64,000 nucleotides of DNA from Aporrectodea caliginosa. Its lineage: Eukaryota; Annelida; Clitellata; Crassiclitellata; Lumbricidae. How positions within the stretch are numbered: position 1 is the first letter of the stretch; each line of letters opens with the position of its first letter. The DNA is taken from assembly GCA_020284085.1 (NCBI GenBank), contig JACEVL010000160.1:1494001-1558000 (forward strand), read 5' to 3'. Under the pieces are notes generated by a model. It ran no database searches and was not told the DNA's origin. It saw only the letters and a list, made by a program, of their open reading frames with translations. Of the stretch, positions 46,494 to 58,505 are shown piece after piece. A program made the position numbers and the translations under genes.

Positions 46494-46589
46494 AACTGGT
46501 CCAGAACTGGTAGTCAGTTCTAACTGGCTCAGAATTGGGAGACAGTTCAAACTGGCCCAGAATTTGTAGTCGGTTCAAACTGGCCCAGA
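46494..46589. repeat. Minisatellite, about 34-bp unit
   Basis: Three imperfect units of the type 'aactggcccagaatt...tagtcagttc'. Confidence 0.7.
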
Positions 46590-47149
46590 TGTAGGATTTA
46601 TTTATGTGCTAACCGTACACAGACTCTTGTGACTCACACCTTGCAGGACAATGTTGGACTCTTGGTCTTTTCGATAGTTGGTCCGAAGTTTTCGATTCCG
46701 CTGCTCCGATTTTCTGTTCTCTAAATATATATGTTGTTTCAACTTGCTTATAAACCGCAGCTGACTTATGGTGCTCCTTACCTATGGAAATTTCGCCTCC
46801 AAAAATAAGAACGCTTGCTGTATACAACGGGTTTCTTTGTTGCGAGCATGGACGCATAATGATAACGTCGGTGTTAGAAGATTTGTTATCAGTGTGTTTT
46901 CATGTTGCAGAGAATTTATGTACCGCCGATTACTGCAAAATCTACACAGCCCAACTGTTAACTAAAGCTATATAAAGGTCTTATTTTCGCTCGTGAAACG
47001 CTCGTAAAACACTTTCCTGTTCGAAGTTATATAGTCTTGACATTTGGCATACAGTTGCAGGTGTATAATGTGGCCGGTCTGCGGAAGAAAAGAAACATAA
47101 ACAATCTATGCCAAGTGGATTAGTTCTGCTTCAAAAAACTGTATAGACA

Positions 47150-47166
47150 TATATTATATATAATAT

Positions 47167-47199
<33 letters not shown>

Positions 47200-47205
47200 G
47201 TGTTT
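47150..47205. repeat. (TA)n-rich tract
   Basis: tatata repeats with short interruptions. Confidence 0.8.
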
Positions 47206-47384
47206 TATACATAGACAAATGGAGTTACACAACACCACACAGCTGCATTCTTCTATTGCAAGCATAATTACATTCAACCGTCATCTGTCAATCATTGAGT
47301 AATTTCCGTTCAACGTGTATAAGCGCATACATGTATGCGTCTACACTCTATACACGCGTACGTTTATACATATATGCCTATGTA

Positions 47385-47722
47385 TATATATGTACATATA
47401 CAAACATAGGTCTACATACTTACCACCTACAGTCCTACATGCATGCATGCATACATACATACTCACACATACATACATATATACATACCTAATACAAACA
47501 TACAGACATACATACATGCATACATACATGCATCCATACATGCATCAATGCACACGCAAGCATACATACAAAAATCCATGCATTCATACACATATATACA
47601 TACATATACAATTATATGCATACATACATAATCAATCATACATGCATACATGCATATAGTCTATATGCATACATGCATGCATGCATGCATAGTTGCATAC
47701 GTACATACATACATATATATTA
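47385..47722. repeat. (CATA)n microsatellite, degenerate
   Basis: About 340 bp of cata/catg repeats. Long frames (His/Tyr/Ile-rich) are artefacts. Confidence 0.92.
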
Positions 47723-47723
47723 G

Positions 47724-47872
47724 AGTGGCCCTTAGCATACAGCCAAAAATTGAAAATCATAAAATTTAGTCTGGCATACGTTCAATCGATGCCAATTATA
47801 GAAATAAACTTCTGTGACAAAACACTTTGGAATTGTATAACATTTAGGGGTGGCCCTCGAGCTCTGAAATTT
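47724..47872 (+). repeat. Dispersed repeat with 'gtggccctta' borders, copy 1
   Basis: A roughly 140-bp unit that starts 'tagagtggcccttagc' and ends 'ttaggggtggccct'. A second, inverted copy lies at 49910-50055. Both copies are similar along their length, including in one reading frame. Confidence 0.7.
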
Positions 47873-47989
47873 ATTATGTAATACGATTTTGCGATTTGAA
47901 TCACAAAAATTAAAAAAAAAGTTATTCAGAACATTCACTGTCACTCAGTCTTTCACTAAGTTGGCTAAGAAATATACTAGTTCATTCAT

Positions 47990-48290
47990 TCATTCATAAA
48001 TTCATTCATTCATAAATTTATATAGCGCTCCTTTAAGAGGACTACACAGAGGCGCTCCCGACTCCAGCACGGTCAAAAAGTACAGTTTTGAGTTTAGTAA
48101 AGAAAGCTTCAGTAAGAGTCCCAGGGAGCAGGCGTATCTCCTGGAGGAGTCCGTTCCAGACCACTGGGCCTACCACGGGAAAGGCTCGATTCTTGCATAC
48201 CAAGCACCTGAGACAGTTTCTTGGAGTTAATTGTGCAGAACTTTTCGAGACCTCTGGTGCCAAAAACTGCATCTCACTTCACACTGGGTC
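47990..48290 (-). mobile_element. LINE 3' end
   Basis: The minus strand encodes NRAFPVVGPVVWNGLLQEI and SAQLTPRNCLRCLV, and ends with 'gagcgcctctgtgtag' and 'gagcgctatataaattt'. Confidence 0.78.
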
Positions 48291-49730
48291 TTATAGGCGA
48301 ACGATCTGCAGCTACTTCTTCCATGGCAGCAATCATCAGTTTCTTAGAGTCATTGGGTCAAAAAGGGCAAGCCCAATAGGCTCTTCAGACAGATACCATA
48401 GATGAAGCCCTAGCTTCTTGCTTGTAGCAGCAGAAATTGTTGTATGTGGGCCTATATTATTTAAAGTTCTTCCATAAGAGTCAAGTTGGCGAAGTTATCC
48501 AGGCTCTCAATTAGACAACAGCCGAAAAGATGGCAATATCAGGAATGCTGCGTTCTTCTGCAGCAGTCTTCTTGAAAAGACCACATCTTTATCGTGTTGA
48601 TAACTTATGCCATCCATCGTGCCCGATGCATAGCGCCAAGCATTCGAAACCGAATTCCACGAGCTGGAACATCTCCAAGAAAGAAAACTGAGAGCTCGAG
48701 AAATTCTCTGTAATTGTCTCGTGGCTGTTCAGTTGCCTGATGTTTATGAGCAAATTCCAGGACGTCAGCACGGTTTTTGGCCACCAAAGATTCGACCGAT
48801 GGGTCTGATGAGGTTGTCTGAAATTTGTCGCTTTCAATGAATTGCCAGTAGTCTTGAAACCTCTTGAAAAGAAGATTATCGGGTCTGGTAGAAGTTCCAA
48901 CTTCCAATGGAAGTATATTTTTGGAATGCAGCTCCGACAATTAGTTCAATAACCTGGTGGCGACATGCCAGAAAAAGGAGATCTTTATTCAGTTCCTGCT
49001 CTATCAAGCAACATGCACCTGAGCGATGACCTGTGTCACAGCCTGTCGTATCGAAGCACAAGCTGTTGCTTGCCCATGGCTAAAACGCGAGCCTTTGCCT
49101 TCATTGGCCCTGCACTACGGAACCAGCTTCCTCCTTTGACACGTTCCTGTTTATTAACTGATGGGCCAAGTGCCCCTTTTCGTTGTCTCAAGACCTCTTT
49201 CTTTTCTCTGGGTCTCTCGCACTGGGAGCGTCTCTGATTTGTGTGCACTGCGAGAGGCGCTATATAAATTGATAGGTACAATACAAAGCGAAAACCTGAT
49301 ACTGATTATTCCACTCTCTCAAACACTGGACGACTTCTAGGGCTGAGCCTGTTGCTGAGGATAGTTTTGGAATGCCCAGTAAGTCAACTGTTCAACTCCT
49401 ACACCTGAGGTAAGAACTGGAAAACGATCAACATGTCTCACGTGATGTCAAACCTTCCAGTAACTTACCATCCCAATGAACTGTTAAGGAACTATTAGCC
49501 TAGGGCTGTTCGACTTGGTGGTTCTGTTGCTTGCCCTGGCTCGTTGACTGGGATTTCGGTTGCTGTTCAAAGTGCTGACATCATGACCAAGGCTGGAAGC
49601 CACTTCGCTAAGAACGAATGTAGCGTTCCTTGACGAAATCTTGGTTCTAGCCAAAGCCGACGTCAGACCAGGAGACAGAATATTGGATGTGGCTCGTTTA
49701 GGTGCATGCAGATGCTTCATTGTCACTACT
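48290..49730 (-). mobile_element. Relic of an autonomous-type transposon protein gene, split by a LINE
   Basis: In minus-strand order, fragments read: ALARTKISSRNATFVLSEV with SSLGHDVSTLN (49640-49560); HWDGKLLEGLT and VDRFPVLTSGVGVEQL (49480-49370); CFDTTGCDTGHRSGACCL with NKDLLFLACRHQVIELIVG (49060-48930); FLELSVFFLGDVPARGIRF with MLGAMHRARWMA (48700-48605); and YLSEEPIGLALFDP (about 48395-48345). I recognise these as the ordered motifs of an abundant invertebrate transposon-borne protein (HWDGK, CFDTT, LACRH, ARWMAK, YLSEE). I do not assign a superfamily. Stops and frameshifts occur throughout. A plus-strand LINE tail (49065-49285) interrupts it. Confidence 0.75.
49065..49285 (+). mobile_element. 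LINE 3' end inserted in the transposon relic
   Basis: The plus strand encodes TRAFAFIGPALRNQLPP and SFFSLGLSHWERL, then 'gagaggcgctatataaat' and a short (ACAAT) tail. It lies between two halves of the minus-strand relic. Confidence 0.78.
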
Positions 49731-49909
49731 GTTATATATCACCGATTTTTCCCTCTACATTCAGCATCAATTCCATAACTTTCATCACTTAATTCTGCAT
49801 CACTTGATGAGGAATCAGTATCCTGAACTACCTGCCTGGCTTGTATAGCCTGCGAGCTCCTTCTGTTATCGTTTCTTGCGCTTCTGGAAGTTTATTCCCG
49901 TATTATTAA

Positions 49910-50055
49910 AACTTGAGAACACCAGGGCCACCCCTAAATATTGACCAATTGCAAATATTTTTTGCACATAGTGTTTTCTTCATAATTGGAATAGATTGGA
50001 AGGCTGCCACAAGATTATTTTGCACTTTCATTTCTAAGGGCCACCCTAATATATA
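49910..50055 (-). repeat. Dispersed repeat with 'gtggccctta' borders, copy 2
   Basis: Inverted relative to copy 1 at 47724, with the same start and end blocks and about the same length. Confidence 0.7.
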
Positions 50056-50670
50056 TACATACACAGTTACACACACATATATATATATATGCATATATAC
50101 AAACACGTATACATAAATCTATATTATATAATAATGCACGTAGATATATTTATGTAATTACATACATACGCATACAAGAGTTTCAGAGAAGTTTATTGCG
50201 GCCACGCATTAGATCTTGTTTTATTCATCTTTCTGCTGCTGCTTTGTATAAACCAATCATTCAACCTGTCTTCATGCGCTGCATATATAACTTCGAAGCT
50301 TTCCAACTTTCCTTGCAATCCTGGAAGCTTGTTCTTCTATTTGTCCCACTTTTGGCATCCTGGAAGTCTGCCATTCTGTTTGACCCACTTATGGCATCAG
50401 TCGTCAGAAAACAAATAAGAATTAAGGCCTACAACAACGGTTGCACTGACTAAGCCGAATTGCTGTCACCATATAATTATGTGCTTTCCGGCTGCCTCTG
50501 TGTCTGTGTCTTTGTAGCCGTCTTATCTCTTCATCCATCTGGCCTAGAAGCTTAACAGCTGGAATAGACTTCAGTTGTTGCAGGCTACAAGACGGATGAA
50601 TAAAAACAGGTCATTAATCACTTCGTAAACACAATGTAGGCTACATGCGCATATAATGTGCATATATATA
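50056..50670. other. No gene seen
   Basis: A (TA/CATA) tract to about 50165, then sequence without a recognisable feature. Confidence 0.4.
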
Positions 50671-50674
50671 ATTA

Positions 50675-50684
50675 TGTGTGTGTT

Positions 50685-50738
<54 letters not shown>

Positions 50739-50741
50739 TGT
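50675..50741. repeat. (GT)n microsatellite
   Basis: About 65 bp of gt repeats. Confidence 0.93.
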
Positions 50742-51227
50742 GCAAATGTATAGGCCTATAATGTAGGCCCACACATTCCGAAACAGCAATACTTCAAGCA
50801 TGATGCTTGAGCGTAAACATAATATTTGTGGTAGATGCATCGATGCGTGGATAATATAGGCTTAATATTTGCCATTAGATACGAATAAAACAATGAGCCA
50901 CGAGCATATATATAATTATAGGGCTAATACCGAGATATCGAGCTGTTATGCCAATGAGATGCAGCGTCAGGTTAATTCCTTCCAATCGCGCAACTGCGAT
51001 TCACAAATATTTACCAAACGTTTCTAGACATCCACATATGGAAATAAAGGCGTCACAAGAACTGTATACAAATGACAATGAACGACAAACAATTGATGCA
51101 AACACTAAGAAAATGTATTGGTGACGTCAGACACAACGCAAAAGACCCGATTGGCTGAACTAATCAATCCACGTCAGAAGATCGAAGATAAACAATTCTA
51201 TTGCAGTTATTAAATAATAATTATAGG

Positions 51228-51306
51228 CAGTGCTTTTTTCTAGAAAAAGTTTCCGGATAAAAAAAATTCAGAACAGTTATACAGTTATATTTTATGGTAC
51301 TATTTC

Positions 51307-51394
<88 letters not shown>

Positions 51395-51550
51395 ATAAAC
51401 ACCGAAAGCACTGAAATTAAATTAAAGTATCTAAATATTAAAGATTAAATAATTTTTGTATGAAAAATATAAATTAACTAATTATTTTCTAATAGCTGAA
51501 AAGAGGTACCGGAACGCCGTTTCGGACCGCTCTGGCTGAAAAAAGAACTG
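51228..51550 (-). mobile_element. hAT-like MITE, second copy of the 20653 family
   Basis: The 8-bp duplication 'attatagg' is perfect on both sides (51220-51227, 51551-51558). TIRs 'cagtgcttttttc' and 'cagttcttttttc' face inward. The GC-rich core matches the 20653 copy in reverse. An (AT)n tract of about 75 bp has expanded inside. Confidence 0.88.
51316..51392. repeat. (AT)n microsatellite
   Basis: Pure at repeats within the MITE. Confidence 0.95.
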
Positions 51551-51558
51551 ATTATAGG

Positions 51559-53515
51559 ACTATAATTATATGACGTTATAGACGTCAAAGTGACGCAATA
51601 GAAATACGTCAGTTGTGTAGGCTGTACATAACATTTGTAATTGGCTAATAAAATTCACCTCACTACGATCATGACAATTCAATTAGGTCTGTGTACTTTG
51701 TTAAAACAATCGCCGCCATGCATGGTCATGGCAGAACGTGAACGTCATTCTTCAAACATATACGTCCGTTTTTTATCGGCTGGATCAATCATGCAACCGA
51801 TAAGACTACGGATCAGGTCATTATGTTTGATAGTCTTGTCAGAGTTAAGCCCAAAGGGAAATGAGCTGTGATTGGATTGACCAGAATTAGCTCGTGCAAT
51901 AAATGTCTGTGCATGGGACGCTGTGTCTGTGTAGCTCACTAAGTCTCGTCTATATCACACCGTCTGGTTTGTTGGTCAACTATAAAATGGTCCACTGGAC
52001 GATATCCACTCGATGTCTTCTGGATGACCCTTGGATGTCCAGCAATGGCTTTCGGCGCCGATAGTCTATGGTTGCATCTTTCTGTCTCTTGCAAATAAAT
52101 TCTTCATTATACAAATACGCAAACTAGAGACGATGCAAAAGCATTGCCGTTGGCTATTGTAAACTTATCTGTATGGCGGGTGCGCAAGTACCACCGTGCG
52201 GGTCTCAAGTATTGACACTAGTCTAATCTGCAGAGGAGTAATAAAGATTATACTGAGGTACGGAGATAGTTAACGATGTGAGTCTCTTCTCTAATCAAAG
52301 TGGACAGTTACTAGAGATCTAGATTTGGCCTTCAATTCGGGTTAACCGTACGCCCACCAGCAAGGTTAATTATTTTGCAATTTATGCACAAACTTTCGGC
52401 ACGGTAGGTCAATGTATTTCTTTGGTCTCCGTTTAAATTTTTTTAGGTAAGCCTAATCCGCACAATTTAGAGCAAGTTTTTGAGCACCCGAAAATCATAC
52501 ACGAATTTACGCGTATGTTTATGTGGGTGGGTGCTTCTATGCGTGTTCGTGTGTGTGCATGATGTAGAATTGTGTAGCGTTTGAGATGATGAATGTATAC
52601 GGCTTATTTTGGATAACCGATAAAAAAATCTGAGCTAGATAATATTAAACTTGATTAGTTTCACTCGCTCTCACTCTCTGTCTTTGTCTATGTCTCTCTC
52701 TGTCTATCTGTCTCTCCATGTCTACCTCCCTCTATCGCTTTCTCGTTATCTCTAGTCGTATAGTCTAGTCGTGTATGTAACAATGTAATTAATACAGCTG
52801 AACATAAAAGGTTCCGAAAACCTTAAAAAGGCACCCCCAGCGATCCATAATAGTGTCAAATAACTGGAACAATTATTACTGACATGCGATCGCACACTAA
52901 GGTATGTATGCCTGTCTGTCACTCTGTCTCTCTGTGTGCCTCTAAGTTTTACGTTCGTCCAACATCTGCAAGTCAATGCACGTCACTGCTGTAACATTTT
53001 CCGGTTCTTTCGGCGACACAACAGCAGCTCTGCCTACGTTCTGTAACCTACATGTACGTCCCATAGGTTATAGTTTAAACGCCCGATGTCAAATGAAGCC
53101 AAGCGTGACTTGACAGTATCGATTTGCTCGGTCTCCGCTTTGGTGGCTGGACATGTAATTGCAAATCTACTTTCGCATTTATCAGCTAAACCAGGAAGAC
53201 CAGTACAATTCTAAAGGCACATATAGAGTAGGCCTAATGTTTATAGGTACGTCGATAGATCTCCTTTGTAGTTCGCAGGAGTTGCTCAATGCGCTTTACA
53301 GACACACTATGGATGGATAGATGCAACCTCTGCCGTGTCATCTATAGACTGTGTTCACTATTCATATCAATAGCGTATAGAAGCATTTCAATATGAATTG
53401 ATAGTTTTGCAAGTGCACGGTCAAGTAGAGAACTAGAGCTTTTTCTGGTGTGCGATATGCTTTTGCTGCTGTACCCAGACTTTTGAACTCCTTCCCTGTA
53501 TGCATTCATTAAGCT
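51559..53515. other. About 2 kb without recognised features
   Basis: Only a pyrimidine-rich 'ctctctgtct' stretch near 52670-52745 stands out. Confidence 0.4.
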
Positions 53516-53660
<145 letters not shown>

Positions 53661-53724
53661 AATATAGAGTATAGGCCTAATAATTATCACCTCAACAACA
53701 CTAAGCCTTACCGTGTTTTAACAA

Positions 53725-53726
53725 TG

Positions 53727-53819
<93 letters not shown>

Positions 53820-53833
53820 GTAATAATAATAAT
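53725..53833. repeat. (AAT)n microsatellite at the SINE 3' end
   Basis: About 108 bp. In the orientation of the adjacent minus-strand SINE it is a (TTA)n tail. Confidence 0.95.
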
Positions 53834-54041
53834 CCTTTCTTTAATTAAGCGCCTGACAAACGCACTGCGCTGTACATTTACATGTTATGCAATTGAAACA
53901 ATCTTAACTACTAACAGAACAGACAGCCTGCAATACACGGCGCTAATAGCAGCCTACAAAGCATGTCCGCCCTACGGTTCTCGAACTCGGTACCTCTCGC
54001 TCTCTACGCCAGTGTGTTATCCAATGCGCTATCGGGCCCCT
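53834..54041 (-). mobile_element. tRNA-derived SINE, family 3
   Basis: On the minus strand the head 'ggggcccgatagcgcattgg' contains an A-box-like stretch and 'gagttcgagaaccg' a B-box. The body ends in 'gcgcttaattaaag' and then (TTA)n. Confidence 0.7.
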
Positions 54042-54829
54042 ATGTCTATGTCGTCATTGTCATGTCGTTCTCAACTGCAAACATACCTTCCCAACGTGCA
54101 TAATGCTTATGCTCCAATGTGTCATAATAGACTTAATGGGCTGATCATCTGGATACTGACATGATTACTGACTTGGTCCGCCATTGGTAGATGCCTCGTA
54201 CATTTCGAACAAGTGGACGCTATAGAAGTTAGAAATTAACAGTCATAATAAATCGGAATAAAATGTTACTTAATTTCGCATCAAAAATATTTTAAGAAGA
54301 AGGCGATATAGTTTCGGAGTTTATGCTTTCGCAGCAAGTAAAGTAAAGGAAGATTTGGTCACAATCTAACTACATATTATCCTAATGGAAAAGGTGGCGG
54401 TAGTAAACGTCGCAGTTTCTCGGGTATTTCTGCAATGGAGATCACAGCTGTGAGTCGAATGAATGAGTAGAAATACTTGGAGTAGGAGGGATGTGATAGA
54501 GTGTGGCAGATGCTGCTTTTGCCTGACGTTTAATTAATACAGTCTTGTACACAGTCTGTAACAAAACTGGTTTCATTAAAGAAAATAAATGAGAAAACAC
54601 CAATTGGAATGCAATGGCAAAGTTCAACGAACGTCCATACGTAATGCCTCAGACTGAAAAATACCAGGAATTTAGATTCACAACAACATTAAAGGTCTAT
54701 TTGATAGTAAATTAAATTCAGAGAGCGACATAACAGGAGAGTAAGACACAACAAAAGAGAGCGAAATCTCTTTAACGGAGGCCGTTAGACGCCATCTTAT
54801 AGTTCTTCGTTGCACTCGTCTAGAATGCC
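54042..54829. other. No gene seen; fragment of a dispersed repeat
   Basis: 54165-54240 resembles the repeat at the left edge of the window ('gatgcctcgtacattt...gctatagaagtta'). Confidence 0.4.
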
Positions 54830-55081
54830 TTATTCGCAGCGACATGAAACGCACCCCTCTTCGACACACCCATCCCCTGCTGCCACCACCCAACCATCTT
54901 CTTCGTCCGAATCCTCTACCCACCCTTCCACGTCCGGAGAGGCAGTCCCCTCCCCATCTGCCGGATTAAGTCCTGGATAGTAAATGATGGTGGTCTCCCT
55001 CCCTCCCTTCCATCTGTATGTGTGATGAGGGTCCATGCAGATGAACTGCTTGTTGTCATCCAACACGAACAAACTGATGGA
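54827..55081 (-). CDS. Possible last exon of an unidentified gene
   Basis: After a plausible acceptor (CATCCATCAG at about 55082) the frame reads LFVLDDNKQFICMDPHHTYR, then YYPGLNPADGEGTASPDV and an acidic stretch EGWVEDSDEEDGW, to a TAA near 54827. The composition is balanced and unlike the surrounding repeats, and it ends in a Cys-rich tail. I do not recognise a family. It may be a terminal exon or a chance frame. Confidence 0.3.
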
Positions 55082-55469
55082 TGAAAACATCCATTGTCTA
55101 GACAAACACACGGACACAGACGCACACAGACAAAGGGACACACAATGACAGACGGACAAAGAGTCCTGCTTTCTTTGTCTTTCATGGCTTTGAACTTTCG
55201 TATCTTCCATCCTGACTTATTTTTCATTTCCTTCCTTTATTATTATCACTTACTTTTTTCGTTAAACTTTCTTACTTCCATTTTTCCTTCCTTCCTGCTT
55301 TCCTTAAATGTTTCCTCCAATCTTTCATTTCTTCCATCATTCGTACACCAGACATCCTCTGCTCGTTCTTTCTTTAAACCTTTCTTTGTCTCCAGACATG
55401 CAGACTTAGACTTCAAGACTTCCAGACAGACAGAGAGACAGACAGGCAGACAGACAGACATTCATTTGC

Positions 55470-55702
55470 AGTGAAATTCGATCAGTCAGCACATTGTCAA
55501 TTTTCTCCCTGGTGGGTGTATTTGTGTGGATGATAATATCCCTACAACGCTTCCCTGCATTCAAATGACTCTCGCTCCTAGTTATGACGAACGCGGTCGC
55601 CATTGTGGGCCGTAGGGTGATCCCCGCCTCCGTCAACCGAACGACCCCTTGGACACAGATGCATGGGTCAGCTGCCGCATGAAATCTGCATACGGGCGTC
55701 AT
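55470..55702 (-). CDS. Possible first exon of an unidentified gene
   Basis: An ATG with A at -3 (at 55702) opens a frame of about 78 codons before it runs into a 'ctgt' simple repeat: MTPVCRFHAAADPCICVQG, then LTEAGITLRPTMATAFVIT, SHLNAGKRCRDIIIHTNT and IDNVLTDRISLQ. The codons look protein-like (mixed charge, few low-complexity runs). An in-frame stop lies upstream. No clear donor was found at its end. It could be joined to 54827-55081, but that link is inference. Confidence 0.35.
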
Positions 55703-58150
55703 CCTTCTATATGCTCCCTTGTCGCCTCTTGAGACTTTTCAGAAACGGACGAGTGTTAAGAGCATCGAGCGAGGTGCATTGTTATATCGCAACTCTGTCT
55801 TCATCAACCTCCTCCACAAAACCTTAATTAATCCCGTCGTCTTGAAAGGTTCGCGTGGAAAATTAACTTGCGATGCGCTGTGAGTCTCTTACGTTTGCAA
55901 AAGATTCAATCTTCGTAAGTGTAATTCAATGTAATGTCAGCATCCTATTAAGCGCTAGAATCAATGTCGTTTGATTCCTAGTAGGCCTATATACTTCCAT
56001 TTGCAGTGCGTGACCTGTTGACTTTTTCGTTTCTTGTTGAAAATCTGCGGAATGGATTCTGCATATTTCAACTGTAGGCTTATGTGACAATTCGCATTTG
56101 AGATTCTGGTTATGGTTTATAGCCATGAAATGCTGTGACGTAAAGGCCTCTTTAGAATTCCTGCTATGTAAATGCTCAATACGGCTTGTAATATGTGTGC
56201 CATCGCTTGATGCCTCGTGCATTAGAACCAGATGCCATAGACGTACAATTACAAATGTACCCGTCTACGATGCTGTGAAGCGTTCCCAAATATCAGCATA
56301 ACCTTAAGAGATTGGTACAATTATTTCCAGTGAAAACACGCCTACGCGTCGATTATATGAATTCATGAAAGCATTTAGAACAGTTAAAGTCTTTAGAGTT
56401 TAGATAGTTAACGCTGCGTAGTCCTATTCAGAGTCCATAGCGTAAAATCATCGACAGCCTCAGTCATACGACAGAAAACGTACAATTGACGGATTCCAAA
56501 GGACAAGTTGCAGTCAAAGCCTGGATGCGTTTCTTCGCAATTTGTCAATTGTTCGCTCCTTGACAGCCAAAGCCTGCAATTGCTACGAACGCGTTACAGT
56601 TCTACACAATTTTTGAAAGGTTGCCCTACACTCAGAAATAGTCTCAAGAGGACAGTCTTCCTTGTGACTGTCATTAGAGCCCACCGAAGAATTCTCATCA
56701 CGTTTGATATTACCTCCCTATCCCGAACATCGGCCTAATTTGGAATTGGAAATGAGACATTACACTTGCCTATACTGTCTTCTAGATTATCTTCTCCCGG
56801 CGTCCTCTCTTCTCGCTGTAATCTCTCCCTCTGATCATTTCATGCTTCCTTCTGACTTGATTCATATAGCGCCCTCGTTATAAATAAGCTGGTCACTCTG
56901 AAGCAGCTTCTGTGTGGCGCAGAGGAATTTAGTGATTTGCATTGGAATTTATATATGCATTCTTTCATGGTCGATTCAGCAGCATCACGTTTAATTTCGC
57001 AGTGACATGTTTATAGGGGTAATATGTCATAAAGTTGAAGCCTCCCCACGTTGACGGACCGATGTAAGTAACCCTAACAACTGCGCAGTTGCTCCATGCC
57101 ATCCATTATTGCATTCCATGTAGATTGCGGGGCTAGATAAATTGACGCAAATAATCTATACGAGTCAATAAATAAAAACTAGTCACCAGCGACCTGAACA
57201 TTAATTCATCGCAGCCACTGAAGCGGACTCTGCTGACTCGGTGGCAGATAAATGACACAGATGGAATGTGGTCTGTTAATCTGTTCGAGATCAGCTGTTT
57301 CTTCTCTGATGCCAATGCTGTAGCTAATATTTTATTTACATGAAAGGAAGAAAGAGGAAGACCAAAATGAAGAAACTGCTAAAGAAACCTACAAATTGGT
57401 TATTCTGACACTTACATGTAGCCTAAGTTGGCGAGGGACTTAAATCATATCAAATCTACAATTTAGAGAGGTTCTTAAAAATGCGCTCTATAAATTAAAT
57501 CCCACATACATACATACATACTTACATACAGACATACATGCATGCATGCATACATACATACATACATACATACTTACACACACATATACACACACGTACA
57601 TACATAGATACATACATACATACATACATGCAAATATATATGGGCGAATGGGAAGTGGCAGTTCAGGTCTGTACATTTAAAAGCTCGAGCCTCTCTTTAT
57701 CGCAATCAGAGAACAGAAGCTTTAGATATCAATGATGTTCGGTAACACTGTTTTTAGTCTTGATGGAGGAAAGGCACTTCGGAAAACTAAAATTCGTGGC
57801 CCGAGGAACTAAGATGAAAATGTATCCAAACCAAATGAACGTTAGCACATTCGGGCTGAGTTGGAGAAAACCAGCCATCTTTTAATTCTACCCTAGTTGT
57901 ACACCATTTATTTAGCGTCTCGAAAATCTCAGAATTTAATAATTTCTCATTTGTACAAGTTGACATCACGATTTAAACCCAAAACAGTTGATGTGTTACT
58001 CCATTACCTACCGCGATGGGATCAAAGAGTGAACCAACCAAGAGACATTTGCAAACTGAAGTTGAACGTGGGCTACTGACTTTAAGTGAAGTACATTGCT
58101 ACAGGATCTATTCTGTAAGACTGATGAAAATTTGATGAGCTAACCTCTAT
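55703..58150. other. About 2.4 kb with no gene seen
   Basis: A (CATA)n tract lies at 57505-57640. 56180-56250 carries another piece of the 'gatgcctcgtgcatt' dispersed repeat. Confidence 0.4.
57505..57640. repeat. (CATA)n microsatellite
   Basis: About 135 bp of cata/cacata repeats. Confidence 0.92.
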
Positions 58151-58157
58151 AGTGCTC

Positions 58158-58505
58158 ATCTCGATAATTTGAGCGCGAAATTGGCGGTGAGTTTGCGTTT
58201 TTTGCTAAGATATAGCTAAAATTCTTGTTTTATAAATTTAGCCTAGTGAAATAAATGTTGTGTGGTCTATGTACATTGTTTTCAAACTATGCTGATTAGA
58301 TTAAATGAAGTAAACACTACGTCCAAGTCTTCGATAATTCAAGCGCGCCGAATTTGCGGTGAGTTTGAGCTTTTGGTCAGATATAGGCCCAAATTCCTGT
58401 TTCTTAGAAATTAGTCAAATACTTTTGTATAAATTGTTTTAAGAGTTTTCAGACTATGCTAATTAGCCTAAGCGAAGTAAACACTATACGTCTAAGTTCC
58501 TTGGA
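58158..58505. repeat. Diverged tandem duplication, about 172-bp unit
   Basis: Units near 58158-58328 and 58329-58505 share 'tcgataatt', 'gcggtgagtttg', 'tcctgttt/tcttgttt', 'aaactatgct/agactatgct' and 'gaagtaaacacta' in the same order. Confidence 0.75.

Noticed and set aside
47295..47659. His/Tyr/Ile-rich frames
   Set aside because: Products of the (CATA)n tract; also seen at 15.6, 35.5 and 57.5 kb.
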